A stretch of 64,000 bases of DNA from Akkermansiaceae bacterium. Lineage in GTDB: Bacteria; Verrucomicrobiota; Verrucomicrobiia; Verrucomicrobiales; Akkermansiaceae. Positions within the stretch are counted from its first letter, which is position 1. The number at the start of each line of letters is the position of its first letter. Of this stretch, positions 25,639 to 34,415 are shown piece by piece. Made by a program: the position numbers and the translations under genes. The DNA lies in NCBI GenBank assembly GCA_024233115.1, contig JACKQB010000001.1, forward strand, positions 62,001-126,000. The letters are read 5' to 3'. The notes below the pieces were generated by a model that worked only from the letters and a program-made list of their open reading frames with translations, was not told the DNA's origin and did not search any database.

Positions 25639-26672
25639 TGAAAACTGACCGACACATAGCGAAGCAAAACATCCAGCGTATTGCGCGGGAGTTGGGCTTC
25701 GACGACTGCCGGGTGTCGCGGGCCAAGCTTGCGTCTCACGCAGATCAATATCGTCGCTGGCTGGAAGACGGCTGCGCTGGCGACATGAAATGGCTGGAGC
25801 GCAATGTGGAGCGTCGTGTGGACCCCGCCGCAGTGGTTGAAGGCGCCTTTTCCGTAGTGAGTCTCGCGCTGAATTATTTTCCAGGGAAAGAAGAGCCTGG
25901 CGTGGACTACCGGATCGCCCGCTATGCGTGGAACGAGGATTACCATGATATCATCGAGTCCAAGTTAATGGACTTGAATATGGCGATGGTGGATCTTGGT
26001 GGAACACAAAGGTTTTACACCGATACAGGCCCCGTGTTAGAACGTGATTTTGCCAACGACTCCGGGTTGGGATGGAATGGCAAGTCCTGTGTCCAGATTC
26101 ACAAGGGTATGGGCACGTGGTTTTTTCTCGCGGAGCTGATCACGACGCTGGACCTGCCACCGGATCTTCCCTTCGGCGACCACTGCGGCATGTGCACACG
26201 GTGTATCGATGCCTGCCCGACGGATGCCATCACCGAGCCCCATCGCGTCGATGCCCGGCGCTGTATTTCCTATCTCACCATCGAGCACATGGGGTCTATA
26301 CCGGTGGAGTTTAGAAAACAGATCGGCGACAGGATTTATGGCTGCGATACCTGTCTGGACGTCTGCCCATGGAACCGCTTTGCCAGGGTGAGCCGGGAAA
26401 CGAGGTTCCACGCCCGGCAGTCGGTTTTCCAACACCAACTCCGCGATTTTCTAACATTGGATGACGAGGGCTTTAGAAAACTCTTTGCCAAATCACCGAT
26501 CAAACGGATCAAGCGGAGCCGGTTTTTCAGGAACGTTTGTGTCGCCCTTGGCAACGTCGGTAAGAAAGAGGATCTCGCCGCCCTGGAACGTGTCGCCAGC
26601 TCAGAAGATCCCATCATCGCGGAACATGCGGCGTGGGCGGTGGATGAGATCAAAAAAAGGGCGCAGCCGTAG
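25638..26672 (+). CDS. queG: epoxyqueuosine reductase QueG
   Basis: Catalyses the last step of queuosine tRNA modification, reducing epoxyqueuosine with cobalamin and two 4Fe-4S clusters. The 344 residues include YTDTGPVLERDFA (cobalamin-site region), CGMCTRCIDACPTDAI (cysteines 183, 186, 189, 193), C209, CDTCLDVCPWNRF (236, 239, 243) and a C-terminal HEAT-like tail (AALERVASSEDPIIAEHAAW). The GTG start at 25638 overlaps the stop of the membrane protein gene. Length and motifs are complete. Confidence 0.96.
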   Translation: MKTDRHIAKQNIQRIARELGFDDCRVSRAKLASHADQYRRWLEDGCAGDMKWLERNVERRVDPAAVVEGAFSVVSLALNYFPGKEEPGVDYRIARYAWNEDYHDIIESKLMDLNMAMVDLGGTQRFYTDTGPVLERDFANDSGLGWNGKSCVQIHKGMGTWFFLAELITTLDLPPDLPFGDHCGMCTRCIDACPTDAITEPHRVDARRCISYLTIEHMGSIPVEFRKQIGDRIYGCDTCLDVCPWNRFARVSRETRFHARQSVFQHQLRDFLTLDDEGFRKLFAKSPIKRIKRSRFFRNVCVALGNVGKKEDLAALERVASSEDPIIAEHAAWAVDEIKKRAQP

Positions 26673-26683
26673 CCGCGCCCTTT
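26656..26683 (-). terminator. terminator of porin copy 1 (overlaps the queG stop)
   Basis: GGGCGC (26659-26664) pairs with GCGCCC (26675-26680). On the minus strand the stem is followed by seven T residues, so it ends transcription of the porin gene at 26722. It overlaps the last codons of queG on the other strand and resembles the terminator of porin copy 2 in sequence. Confidence 0.75.
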
Positions 26684-26696
26684 GAGAAAGGGGTTT

Positions 26697-26717
26697 TTGG
26701 TATTTGAAGCTTGGTAT
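26697..26717. repeat. 7-bp-phased repeat, three units
   Basis: Units TTGGTAT, TTGAAGC, TTGGTAT in succession, each starting TTG. They lie between the porin copy 1 stop (26722) and its terminator, the same place as the five-unit repeat after porin copy 2. Confidence 0.55.
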
Positions 26718-26721
26718 TTTA

Positions 26722-28002
26722 TTAAAAAAACATGCGGTAGGCAAGTCCGTAGGTGATGCCTTGATAGACGTCGTTACCATTGGAGCTGATATCATCCCAC
26801 TCGACACCTGCCATGATCTTGGAGTTGTCGCCGCAGAGGTAGTAGTTCAGTCCGAGGTAGATGCTGTGGTGCTCATCACCGCGACCGCCGGCGAGCGTGG
26901 GAATGTTTTCCTGTGAAGCGTGACCGGCGTTGCGGGCGTAGCGGCTGTTGAGTTGGATTCCTTGGGATTCGCTGGCGTGGGCATACTGGTAACGGAAAAC
27001 GGCCTCGAGGCGGTTCTCTGTGATCCAGTAAGTCGGCATGAGCACAACTCCCCAGAAGTCTCCGCCACGATTGCGTGTGGCATCGTCACGGTTCGATCCA
27101 TAGATGATGTTTGCCATGTAGTTGGCCTGTCCCTGTTGGGCACTGATAGCTGCAGAGGCAGCCCAGTCGAAGGAGATGGTGGTGTCGCCCGGGCCATCGT
27201 GGTCGGCGTAGACGAATGCCACCAGTGCCTCGGCTTTGTCGAAGGAGGTGGAGTCAGTGATGTCGTAGGTGACGCGTGCGTGGTAAAGTTCACCCGTATT
27301 CCAATCGGCGAATTCATTGTCAGCCATCGTGCTGAACACACCCAGGTAGAAACCCAGCTTGCCACGTGCGGCATCGATCCACGCACCGGTGAGGTTGGTG
27401 GGGAATACCTTGTTGGCCAGAGCGGAGCGCTCGATGGTTTTGATTTTCTTGGAAGAGGTATTGACCTCATGGCTTACCCTGATTTCGGATTTTCCGTAGG
27501 CAAGGTCGAGTCGGTCAAGGCTGCTGATATTAAAGGCCTTTTTAGCATTGAATGTGAGTGCGGCCTCGTAGATGTTGGCGTATCCCCAGTCGAGGTCGCC
27601 ACCGGAGGGACGGCCGTCGGTCATCATGTCGGCATTGCCCTTGAGGGAGAAGAGGTTGAGGAATTTGATCTGGGCACCAAGGCGGACCCGGCGGAACTGG
27701 CCTTCGCTGTCGTACCAGAAATCCTGGCCGTTGGAGTCACCGTCGATCCATGCCTGTTGATACTGAACGCGACCGAAGATACCGACTTCCTGGATGATGG
27801 CGTTGTCGCTGCTTTTGTAGAGCGTGCCCGGGCTGTTCTGGAGCCAGCTGCAGAAGTCGCCGTTGTTGGCGGGGGGGGCATCGATGGTGGTTTTGGCATC
27901 AGGACCTGCAAAAAGAGAGGTGGCTGATGTAGTGGCGAGTGCAAGAGCGAGTGCGGCACCACGGGGGATGCGGCATGACGCGATGTTGATTTCGTTGTTC
28001 AT
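26722..28002 (-). CDS. outer-membrane porin, OprO/P-like (paralogue 1)
   Basis: A 426-residue beta-barrel protein with a signal peptide (ALALALATTSATSLFAG) and a shared N-terminal phrase NNGDFCSWLQNSPGTLYKSS. Alternating hydrophobic strands follow, with typical phosphate-selective-porin phrases such as FRRVRLGAQIKFL, DRLDLAYGKSEIRVSHE, KTIERSALAN, TYWITENRLEAVFRYQYAHA and a C-terminal strand ending in Phe (GLAYRMFF). It is the last of three tandem paralogues on the same strand, each with its own terminator. The transported solute is not readable. Confidence 0.88.
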   Translation of the reverse strand: MNNEINIASCRIPRGAALALALATTSATSLFAGPDAKTTIDAPPANNGDFCSWLQNSPGTLYKSSDNAIIQEVGIFGRVQYQQAWIDGDSNGQDFWYDSEGQFRRVRLGAQIKFLNLFSLKGNADMMTDGRPSGGDLDWGYANIYEAALTFNAKKAFNISSLDRLDLAYGKSEIRVSHEVNTSSKKIKTIERSALANKVFPTNLTGAWIDAARGKLGFYLGVFSTMADNEFADWNTGELYHARVTYDITDSTSFDKAEALVAFVYADHDGPGDTTISFDWAASAAISAQQGQANYMANIIYGSNRDDATRNRGGDFWGVVLMPTYWITENRLEAVFRYQYAHASESQGIQLNSRYARNAGHASQENIPTLAGGRGDEHHSIYLGLNYYLCGDNSKIMAGVEWDDISSNGNDVYQGITYGLAYRMFF

Positions 28003-28075
28003 AGGTATGATGGGTTGGGACCGAGGATAGAAGCTCGGTATGAGCGCGTAGTATCAGATATCAGGGATGATCAAA

Positions 28076-28104
28076 GAAAAAAGGACGCGGCATTAGCCGC
28101 GCCC
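28076..28104 (-). terminator. terminator of porin copy 2
   Basis: GGACGCGGC and GCCGCGCCC (28083-28104) pair around the loop ATTA, and on the minus strand the stem is followed by CCTTTTTT. It is 40 bp past the stop of porin copy 2 and is similar to the copy 1 terminator. Confidence 0.7.
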
Positions 28105-28112
28105 AGAACTAC

Positions 28113-28147
28113 TTGGTATTTGGAATTTGAAACTTGGAGTTTGATCA
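28113..28147. repeat. 7-bp-phased repeat, five units
   Basis: Units TTGGTAT, TTGGAAT, TTGAAAC, TTGGAGT and TTGATCA follow each other without a gap, all beginning TTG. The last unit covers the stop codon of porin copy 2. The unit TTGAAAC is identical to the units inserted in leuS. Confidence 0.6.
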
Positions 28148-29431
28148 GAAATACATACGGAACGCGGCCCATGCGCTGAACCCTTCGTAGATGTCCACCC
28201 CGTCGGAGCCGAGGTCATCATATTCCACCCCGAGCATGACCTTGGCGTTGTCCTCGCAGAGGTAATAATTCAGGCCAAGATAGGCGCTGTGGTGTTCGTC
28301 GCCACGACCTTCTTCAACGTCTGGGAGACCCTTGACGGCACCCGCACGGCGCACATAGCGGCTGTCGATGCGGATGCCATGAGCCTGCTGGGCCTGGGTA
28401 TACTGGTAACGGAAGACAGCCTCGAGCCGGTTTTCCACGAGCCAGTATGACGGGAGAATGACAACCGACCAGAATGATCCTTCACGTTCGGGGCGTGGTT
28501 TGCCACGGCTGTTGGATTCCGCCCCGTTGTCGCCGTAGATGAAATCCGCCAACAGGTTGAAACGGTCTTTTTCCCCGGTGAATGCCAGTGAGCCCACCCA
28601 ATCGAGGTCGTAGGCGCCGGGGCTTTCGGGATTGGTGCCCGAGTTGTCGCTCTCGTCACCGTTCATGGTGAGTCGAAGATCGAGGCGTGATTTTTCAAAC
28701 CAGGGCATTTCTTCGATTTCGCTCCCGAGCCTGAGGGTGTAGAAGTAATCGTTGGAGGCGTCAAATTCTGAAAATTCAGGTTCCAGATCACCGGAGAAAA
28801 CACCGAGGTCGAGGTCCCAGGGGCCCTTGTCGATGGAGATCACCAAGCCGGTGGAGCTGGGTGGCGTGGTGAAATTACTGATCGCCGAGCGCTCGATCGT
28901 TTTGATGTGGCGGGACGACAGGGAGTATTCGCCGTTGCTGATGACCTTGTGTTTGCCGACGCTGATTTTCAGGGAATCCAGCGCTTGAATGTTGAACGCC
29001 TTCTGGGCGTTGAAGGTCAGGGTGGCAGAGTAGATGTCCGCGTATTCAATATCGTGATCACTTTCCAACCCGGTGGGAGCCAGGTCATCTGCGAGATCAA
29101 AGCTGGCGCTCAGTTCGAAGAACTGGAGGAACTTTACCTCGGCGCCGAGCCGGAAGCGGCGGATCTCCTCCGTATCATAATTGAATTTCCGTCCGCCTGA
29201 CTCCCCGTCGACGTAGCCATATTGCCACTGGAAGCGACCGTCGATAGCGACCTCCTGGATGTAGGGGTTCTCCTTGTTTTTATAGAGGACGCCGGGGTCG
29301 TCTTGCAGCCATGCGCACCAGTCGCCATTCTTTGGCACGGTTTTTTCTGACCGCGCATTGCTACCGGCGAATGAGGTGATGGTGGTGAGTGTGAGTATGC
29401 AGAGGGAGGCAGGAGCGGTGAATAGGGTCAT
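28145..29431 (-). CDS. outer-membrane porin, OprO/P-like (paralogue 2)
   Basis: A 428-residue porin from the ATG at 29431 (MTLFTAPASLCILTLTTITS), which places a signal peptide at the N-terminus; the open frame reaches back to 29521 without one. It shares with its neighbours NGDWCAWLQDDPGVLYKNKE, EEIRRFRLGAEVKFLQFFEL, KTIERSAISNF, SYWLVENRLEAVFRYQYTQA and a final Phe (AAFRMYF). Middle of three tandem copies. Divergence between copies is considerable, so they probably differ in substrate. Confidence 0.87.
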   Translation of the reverse strand: MTLFTAPASLCILTLTTITSFAGSNARSEKTVPKNGDWCAWLQDDPGVLYKNKENPYIQEVAIDGRFQWQYGYVDGESGGRKFNYDTEEIRRFRLGAEVKFLQFFELSASFDLADDLAPTGLESDHDIEYADIYSATLTFNAQKAFNIQALDSLKISVGKHKVISNGEYSLSSRHIKTIERSAISNFTTPPSSTGLVISIDKGPWDLDLGVFSGDLEPEFSEFDASNDYFYTLRLGSEIEEMPWFEKSRLDLRLTMNGDESDNSGTNPESPGAYDLDWVGSLAFTGEKDRFNLLADFIYGDNGAESNSRGKPRPEREGSFWSVVILPSYWLVENRLEAVFRYQYTQAQQAHGIRIDSRYVRRAGAVKGLPDVEEGRGDEHHSAYLGLNYYLCEDNAKVMLGVEYDDLGSDGVDIYEGFSAWAAFRMYF

Positions 29432-29497
29432 AACAGGTGACGGGTACAATTTCCGAGAGCATGGATTATCAGTTTTCGCCGGATTGGAAAGCACGAA

Positions 29498-29526
29498 AAA
29501 GGATGCAACATCGCGTTGCATCCTTT
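29498..29526 (-). terminator. terminator of porin copy 3
   Basis: A perfect 12-bp stem (AAAGGATGCAAC with GTTGCATCCTTT) and a five-base loop, followed on the minus strand by more T residues. It lies 28 bp after the copy 3 stop. Confidence 0.85.
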
Positions 29527-29553
29527 AGAGGTTTTGGAATGGGGGTTCTGATA

Positions 29554-30750
29554 TTAAAAATACATGCGGTAGGCGAGCCATGCGGTGAGGGCATCGGCAT
29601 CGAGGCCCGCCTCGTTCTCGAGGGTCTCGTATTCAAGGCCAACCTGGAACTTGGAGTTGTGGCCGCAGAGGTAGTAGTTGAGGCCTGCATAGAGGGTGTG
29701 GTTTTCACTGCCCTTGGCACCAAAGCTGCCCTTGCCGCCGACATCGTCCGCACGGCGTGCGTATCGGCTGCTGAGTTTGAGATGGTCATCATCAGAGGCT
29801 GCATACTGGTAACGTGCTACAAACTCGAGCCGGTCTTCGATGAGGAAGGTCGAGGGCATGATCACAAGACCGTAAACAGCGTCTCCATCGTGGCGTTCAC
29901 CGTAGAGGATGTTAGCCATGATTTCCCAGTCGCCGACGGTGGTGGTGTAGGCTGCGGATGTGCCCCATTCGAAACCGAACCCATCGACGTCACCCATGCT
30001 GATGTCGTTGTAGAGGAAATCGAGGTTGACGTTGCCGCCTGCCGCCTCGAACTGGAGGTTGGCGTAATAAGCGAGGCCTTCACCCCATCCGGCGAGTTCG
30101 TTGTCAACATCGGTGCTGAAGACACCGAGGGTTCCATTGACGCCTCCTTTGGCACCGCTGACGGTCAGGCCCGTAGGACGGGCAGAGGCGTAGAAGTAGT
30201 TGGCGATGTTGGAACGCTCGATGGTTTTGATTTTCTTCGATGAAGTGTGGGCTTCCTCTGAGAAGGTGAACTTATGACGGCCGTAGGTAAAAGCCACGTC
30301 GTTGAACCCGAGAATATCGCCTGCACTGTAGGTCAGCTTGGCTTCGTCCAGGCTTTCATAGCCGAAGCTATGGTCGTTAGGTCCGCCGTCTTCAAGGTTG
30401 GCGTTCACCTTGAGGGTGAAGTGGTCGAAGAACTTGACCTCGGTTCCAATGCGGAAGCGGCGGATCTCCGTGAAGTCATCGTCAGCACTCATTCCAGCGA
30501 AATCCTCTCCGTCGACGGTGCCTGCCTGCCACTGGAAGCGGCCAAAGAACTTTAATTCCTGGATGAAGGATGCGTCGCTGTTAGAATAAAACTCCCCGAA
30601 TGTCTTCAGGCTGTTACACCAGTCACCGTTGGATGCCGGAGGTGCCGGGGTGTCAACGATGGCTGCTGGTCCGGCCAGGGCGGGAAGAGCGGTTGCGATA
30701 GCGGCCAGTGCGGCGGCTGTGGTCAGTTTGTTTGTCTTGGTCGTAGTCAT
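29554..30750 (-). CDS. outer-membrane porin, OprO/P-like (paralogue 3)
   Basis: A 398-residue porin from the ATG at 30750 (MTTTKTNKLTTAAALAAIAT), giving a clear signal peptide ending near PALAGPAA; the longer frame to 30843 is not needed. Shared phrases are NGDWCNSLKTFGEFYSNSDA, TEIRRFRIGTEVKFFDHFTL, KTIERSNIANYF, IEDRLEFVARYQYAAS, AGLNYYLCGHNSKF and the final strand WLAYRMYF. First of three tandem copies. Confidence 0.88.
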   Translation of the reverse strand: MTTTKTNKLTTAAALAAIATALPALAGPAAIVDTPAPPASNGDWCNSLKTFGEFYSNSDASFIQELKFFGRFQWQAGTVDGEDFAGMSADDDFTEIRRFRIGTEVKFFDHFTLKVNANLEDGGPNDHSFGYESLDEAKLTYSAGDILGFNDVAFTYGRHKFTFSEEAHTSSKKIKTIERSNIANYFYASARPTGLTVSGAKGGVNGTLGVFSTDVDNELAGWGEGLAYYANLQFEAAGGNVNLDFLYNDISMGDVDGFGFEWGTSAAYTTTVGDWEIMANILYGERHDGDAVYGLVIMPSTFLIEDRLEFVARYQYAASDDDHLKLSSRYARRADDVGGKGSFGAKGSENHTLYAGLNYYLCGHNSKFQVGLEYETLENEAGLDADALTAWLAYRMYF

Positions 30751-30890
30751 AATTGAGTATGATGAGTTGGGTATTCGAACAGTCCCAGGCAGCGGGTGCC
30801 GGTGAATGTCCGTGCACGCAATAAACCAGACATTCGCCCCCACACAGGAGAGCGATTACGAAACAATTCCGTCACATGGAGCGACGGGGT

Positions 30891-31721
30891 TTAGTGATAG
30901 ATTCCTAGCGCCTGGCGGAGGCAGGCGATGGCAAACTGACGTTTGCCCGATGTCGGGCGAGCAGGGGTGTAAAGCTTCCAACCCCGTTTTTTCCCCTCTT
31001 CGCTGAGTTTGTCCGTAGGATGTACCATACTGGCCTGCTCGCATATCAGCAGCATGGGTAAATCGGCGTGGCTGTCGGAAAAGGCATGGCTGTTAGGAAG
31101 GGTGTCCTTGGATGGATCAAACCCGGCCGGAAAAACCGGGTGCATTTTGCGTAGCTTGTTAGAGCCCTTGTTGTTTCCACCCGGGGTGTCGGGAAAGAGC
31201 CTGACCCGGCCGTTCACTTCAAGTCCGGTGCCAAAACAATGATCAAAGCCGAGTCTTCTGGCGATAGGTTTGACCCATATCTCAGGGCTTGCGGAACTGA
31301 GGACCGTGGTGCGGCCGAGCTGCTTCTGCTCCTCCAGCACAGCGAGCATTTCCGGGTAGAAGGTGTCCGGTAGGTGGAGATCGACAAATGCGTCTGCGAG
31401 TTGGTCCAGATCCTCCTGTGTCAGGCCCCAGAGGTAATTGAGGAAAACGCGTTTCATCCCGCCGGCACCGAGGAGTTTGGCCAGGGGGAGAAATGGAATG
31501 AGGATGAGTAGGTAGAGTCTGCGTATGGGCATGCGCTGTAATACAAAATTACAGAACAGGAGCTGCGTGTCCCACGGGACCAGGGTCTGGTCGAGGTCAA
31601 AAAGCGCGTATCCCTTGCCGGTGTCCGGGGTGTCGGCTGGATTGGCGCCGCAAAATGACGTTGTTTTCTCCACGGGGTGAGCCTTGCTGGTGAATTTACG
31701 GATTGCAAGCCCGCATAGCAT
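30891..31721 (-). CDS. HAD-IB family phosphatase, SerB-like
   Basis: A 276-residue HAD hydrolase of subfamily IB. Motif I is FDLDQTLVPWD, motif II is the serine of TVLSSASPEIW, and motif IV is SHAFSDSHADLPML. The segment RLYLLILIPFLPLAKLLG in the cap is hydrophobic, seen in membrane-associated members near acyltransferases. Related proteins dephosphorylate phosphoserine or lipid-linked phosphates; the substrate here is unknown. Its start is only 18 bp from the divergent cyclophilin gene, so they share a promoter region. Confidence 0.87.
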   Translation of the reverse strand: MLCGLAIRKFTSKAHPVEKTTSFCGANPADTPDTGKGYALFDLDQTLVPWDTQLLFCNFVLQRMPIRRLYLLILIPFLPLAKLLGAGGMKRVFLNYLWGLTQEDLDQLADAFVDLHLPDTFYPEMLAVLEEQKQLGRTTVLSSASPEIWVKPIARRLGFDHCFGTGLEVNGRVRLFPDTPGGNNKGSNKLRKMHPVFPAGFDPSKDTLPNSHAFSDSHADLPMLLICEQASMVHPTDKLSEEGKKRGWKLYTPARPTSGKRQFAIACLRQALGIYH

Positions 31722-31739
31722 GGGGCATCAATTTCCCCG

Positions 31740-33101
31740 ATGAAACCCCTGATTTTTGCTGCAAGTGTGCTCATTGCCATGATGGCCGGGAGTGTCCATG
31801 CCCAGATTTATGCCGATGTTACGGTTTCCCACCCCGGGATTCCAACGGGGACGGGCACATTCCGGGTAGACTTGGATTACATCAATGCTCCCAGGACATG
31901 CGCCAACTTCATTGGTTTGGCAACAGGACAGAGGCCATGGTTGGATACAACCACGGGAAAAGTTATCACAGGAACCAAATATTATGACGGAACGACCTTT
32001 CATCGCTTGATTCACAACTTCATGATTCAGGGCGGCGCCCGCACTGGTGGACCCGGATACATGATGCAGGACGAATTTCATCCGAGCCTGAGGCACAGCG
32101 GCAAATATGTTGTCTCTATGGCGAACGCCGGAACCAACACAAATGGCTCCCAGTTTTTTATTACCTTTGTGGACACTCCACATTTGGATGATAAACATTC
32201 CGTTTTTGGTGAGGTGGTTAACCACGGACCGTATCCAAACGGGAGGGACATCATTGATGGGTTCACCAATGCCGCTGATTTTCCCACAGATGCTGGCAAT
32301 GCACCGACCACTACAATCACCATTGATTCGGTAGTAATTTCCGGCCCAGGTTTGGCGGGTTTTGACATCAATGACCCGTCCCTGCTGCTACCCGCTGTGA
32401 ACGGGGTGAATACGGCGATTGGGTATGATCCCGATACGGATACTTATTCCATGACCTGGGACCGTAAAAATCAGGTGGAGTATTTTTCTGCTCTCTCGTC
32501 GAACCTCAGCAGTTGGGGGTTTGTGAGTAGTCCCTACCTGGTTAGCCTTAACGATGAGGCATCCTGGACATATCATATTACCGGCGTGACCGGTAATCAA
32601 TTTTTCTCTCGGGTGACAGCGATTGATTACTCCCTTGTTCCCCGCGCTCCAGAGGACCTTGTGGCAAATGGAAAGGTGTTAGCGATCGGTATGCCTGGTG
32701 GCGAAACCGTTACACTTACATTCAATGGCACAGGAGGTGGAACATGGGTGCATTCGGGTGGTGCCTCAGGGAACATAAGTGGGGTGACATGGGTTCGCGA
32801 AGCGCCTCCATCGACAGGGATCTTCTCTTTTCCTGTTAGCCACGGCGATGATATTCCGCTAGGTAATTTGAAGGTGACCTTTGATTCTCCCGTTGGCACC
32901 CAGCAGTGGTATTCAGTGGATTTTGAGTCACTGCAGGCAAACACCAAGGCATCAGGTACCGTTGATGGCATAGTCAGTTTTCACACAGCTACGAGTGGAT
33001 GGTGTGCCGGGGTGGTAGTAGTGCCCCAGTATCCACCCATACCAGGAGGGGCAACCACGATGAACCAGACGGAATACGTGCCGTTTACTTATACACCCTA
33101 A
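31740..33101 (+). CDS. secreted cyclophilin-type peptidyl-prolyl isomerase
   Basis: A 453-residue exported protein: signal peptide to about residue 21 (AMMAGSVHAQ), then a cyclophilin domain (about 22-205), then a beta-rich C-terminal half without a known fold. Catalytic features are kept: YYDGTTFHRLIHNFMIQGG has the active-site arginine, and TNGSQFFITFVDTPHLDDKH and VFGEVV follow. An insertion (GQRPWLDTTTGKVITGTK) before the catalytic loop is shared with its neighbour. Probably folds periplasmic or surface proteins. Confidence 0.9.
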   Translation: MKPLIFAASVLIAMMAGSVHAQIYADVTVSHPGIPTGTGTFRVDLDYINAPRTCANFIGLATGQRPWLDTTTGKVITGTKYYDGTTFHRLIHNFMIQGGARTGGPGYMMQDEFHPSLRHSGKYVVSMANAGTNTNGSQFFITFVDTPHLDDKHSVFGEVVNHGPYPNGRDIIDGFTNAADFPTDAGNAPTTTITIDSVVISGPGLAGFDINDPSLLLPAVNGVNTAIGYDPDTDTYSMTWDRKNQVEYFSALSSNLSSWGFVSSPYLVSLNDEASWTYHITGVTGNQFFSRVTAIDYSLVPRAPEDLVANGKVLAIGMPGGETVTLTFNGTGGGTWVHSGGASGNISGVTWVREAPPSTGIFSFPVSHGDDIPLGNLKVTFDSPVGTQQWYSVDFESLQANTKASGTVDGIVSFHTATSGWCAGVVVVPQYPPIPGGATTMNQTEYVPFTYTP

Positions 33102-33116
33102 CAAAATATACAAGGT

Positions 33117-34415
33117 ATGTGTAGGAAACCGTCAAGTTTACTAACAATCGCATCGATATGGTGTATGAGTGCGTGGGCTGAGGTTCATGCCGCCCTTCTC
33201 GCTGAAGTGCGGACGAGCTTGGGTAATTTCAGCATCAATTTAAACTACACCGGTGCACGCAGGACGGTATCACACTTTATGCAACTGGCGTCCGGTCAAC
33301 AGCCGTGGCGGAATACCACCACGGGTGCGGTGGTCTATAATACGCCGTTCTACAATGGCCTGACCTTTTACAAAAAGGTGGATACCTCCGTCCCCCTTCA
33401 GAAATACATCCAGACGGGTTCGAGGACCGGTTTGGAGAGTGATGGGGCAGGGTATAAACTGCGCGACGAGATCCGTTACTATGCCGTCGGCGGCGGACTG
33501 GTCGCTCCCCATGGCCAGTGGACGGTGACGATGGCGAATACCTTGATCCAGTCGGGAACCGTGACATTGCCACACAGCGGCTCCAGCCAGTTCCTGATCA
33601 GTTTGGTGAATGATAGTTCCTTTGATGGGAAAAACAGCGCCTTTGGTGTTATCGAAACCCAGTTCATTGAGTACAACAGCAACGGTGTGCCCACCGGGGT
33701 GGTTACGAACGGCAGGAGCGTGGTTGTCGATATTTTTAACAGTGTTGTCCCGGTGACAATCAATTCCATCACCTTCCGAAGGACGGATTACTGGGCCACG
33801 CAATTTGATGAAACGGAGGCGCTCGCCGAGCTGCCGAGTGTGGGTAGCCGGGTTATCAGGTCGATCAGCCACGGGGCGACAAATGTAACTCTGACCCATA
33901 GCGGGGCGGCTTCATCGGAAGTCCGTTTATTCCAATCCACGGACCTGCTTTCCTGGAGTCCCTATCCGAATGCGACGCATTACGTCCCGGCAAATACGGT
34001 ATCTCCCACCTCAGTCTCCCTTCCTCATGGAGGCAGGCCGCGGATGTTCTATCGACTCTCGAGCTTTGATTATCAGGTGGATGCGACACCGCGTCACCTT
34101 CTGGGCACGACGGTGACGGTTGGGCTGGGAACTCCCGAATACATCCAGTTTGTATTTGATGCCGCAGGCATCAATCCCACCTATCAACGCTTTAGTGACG
34201 GTGCCACGGGTACCCTGGTCTACGAATATACTCCCAAGGGGCCGTTCGAGGCGGAATTGTTAGTCACGTCCCCCGGGCTGGGCGACACCACTTTATACAG
34301 TCTCTATTTTGGTGGGACCGATCTGGACCCGTCCAATGTCGGGTTGATGAAGGCCTATATTTTCAGGGCTTTCCAGAACGGGATCAGTTCACACTTCAAA
34401 ATCACCTCCCCGTAG
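33117..34415 (+). CDS. secreted cyclophilin-like protein with altered active site
   Basis: A 432-residue paralogue of the upstream isomerase, 15 bp downstream and probably cotranscribed. It keeps the shared insertion (GQQPWRNTTTGAVVYNT) and the core phrases GSSQFLISLVNDSSFDGKNS and AFGVIE, but the catalytic FHR is FYK and the following QGG is QTGS, so isomerase activity is doubtful. The N-terminus looks like a signal peptide (LLTIASIWCMSAWAEVHA). The C-terminal half is beta-rich and unrecognised. Its 3' end overlaps the LysR gene by 14 bases, convergently. Confidence 0.83.
   Translation: MCRKPSSLLTIASIWCMSAWAEVHAALLAEVRTSLGNFSINLNYTGARRTVSHFMQLASGQQPWRNTTTGAVVYNTPFYNGLTFYKKVDTSVPLQKYIQTGSRTGLESDGAGYKLRDEIRYYAVGGGLVAPHGQWTVTMANTLIQSGTVTLPHSGSSQFLISLVNDSSFDGKNSAFGVIETQFIEYNSNGVPTGVVTNGRSVVVDIFNSVVPVTINSITFRRTDYWATQFDETEALAELPSVGSRVIRSISHGATNVTLTHSGAASSEVRLFQSTDLLSWSPYPNATHYVPANTVSPTSVSLPHGGRPRMFYRLSSFDYQVDATPRHLLGTTVTVGLGTPEYIQFVFDAAGINPTYQRFSDGATGTLVYEYTPKGPFEAELLVTSPGLGDTTLYSLYFGGTDLDPSNVGLMKAYIFRAFQNGISSHFKITSP

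Noticed and set aside
26920..27927. Long open frames on the plus strand opposite the porin genes (also 29437-30243).
   Set aside because: The porins have signal peptides, family motifs and terminators on the minus strand; the plus-strand frames are compositional shadows.
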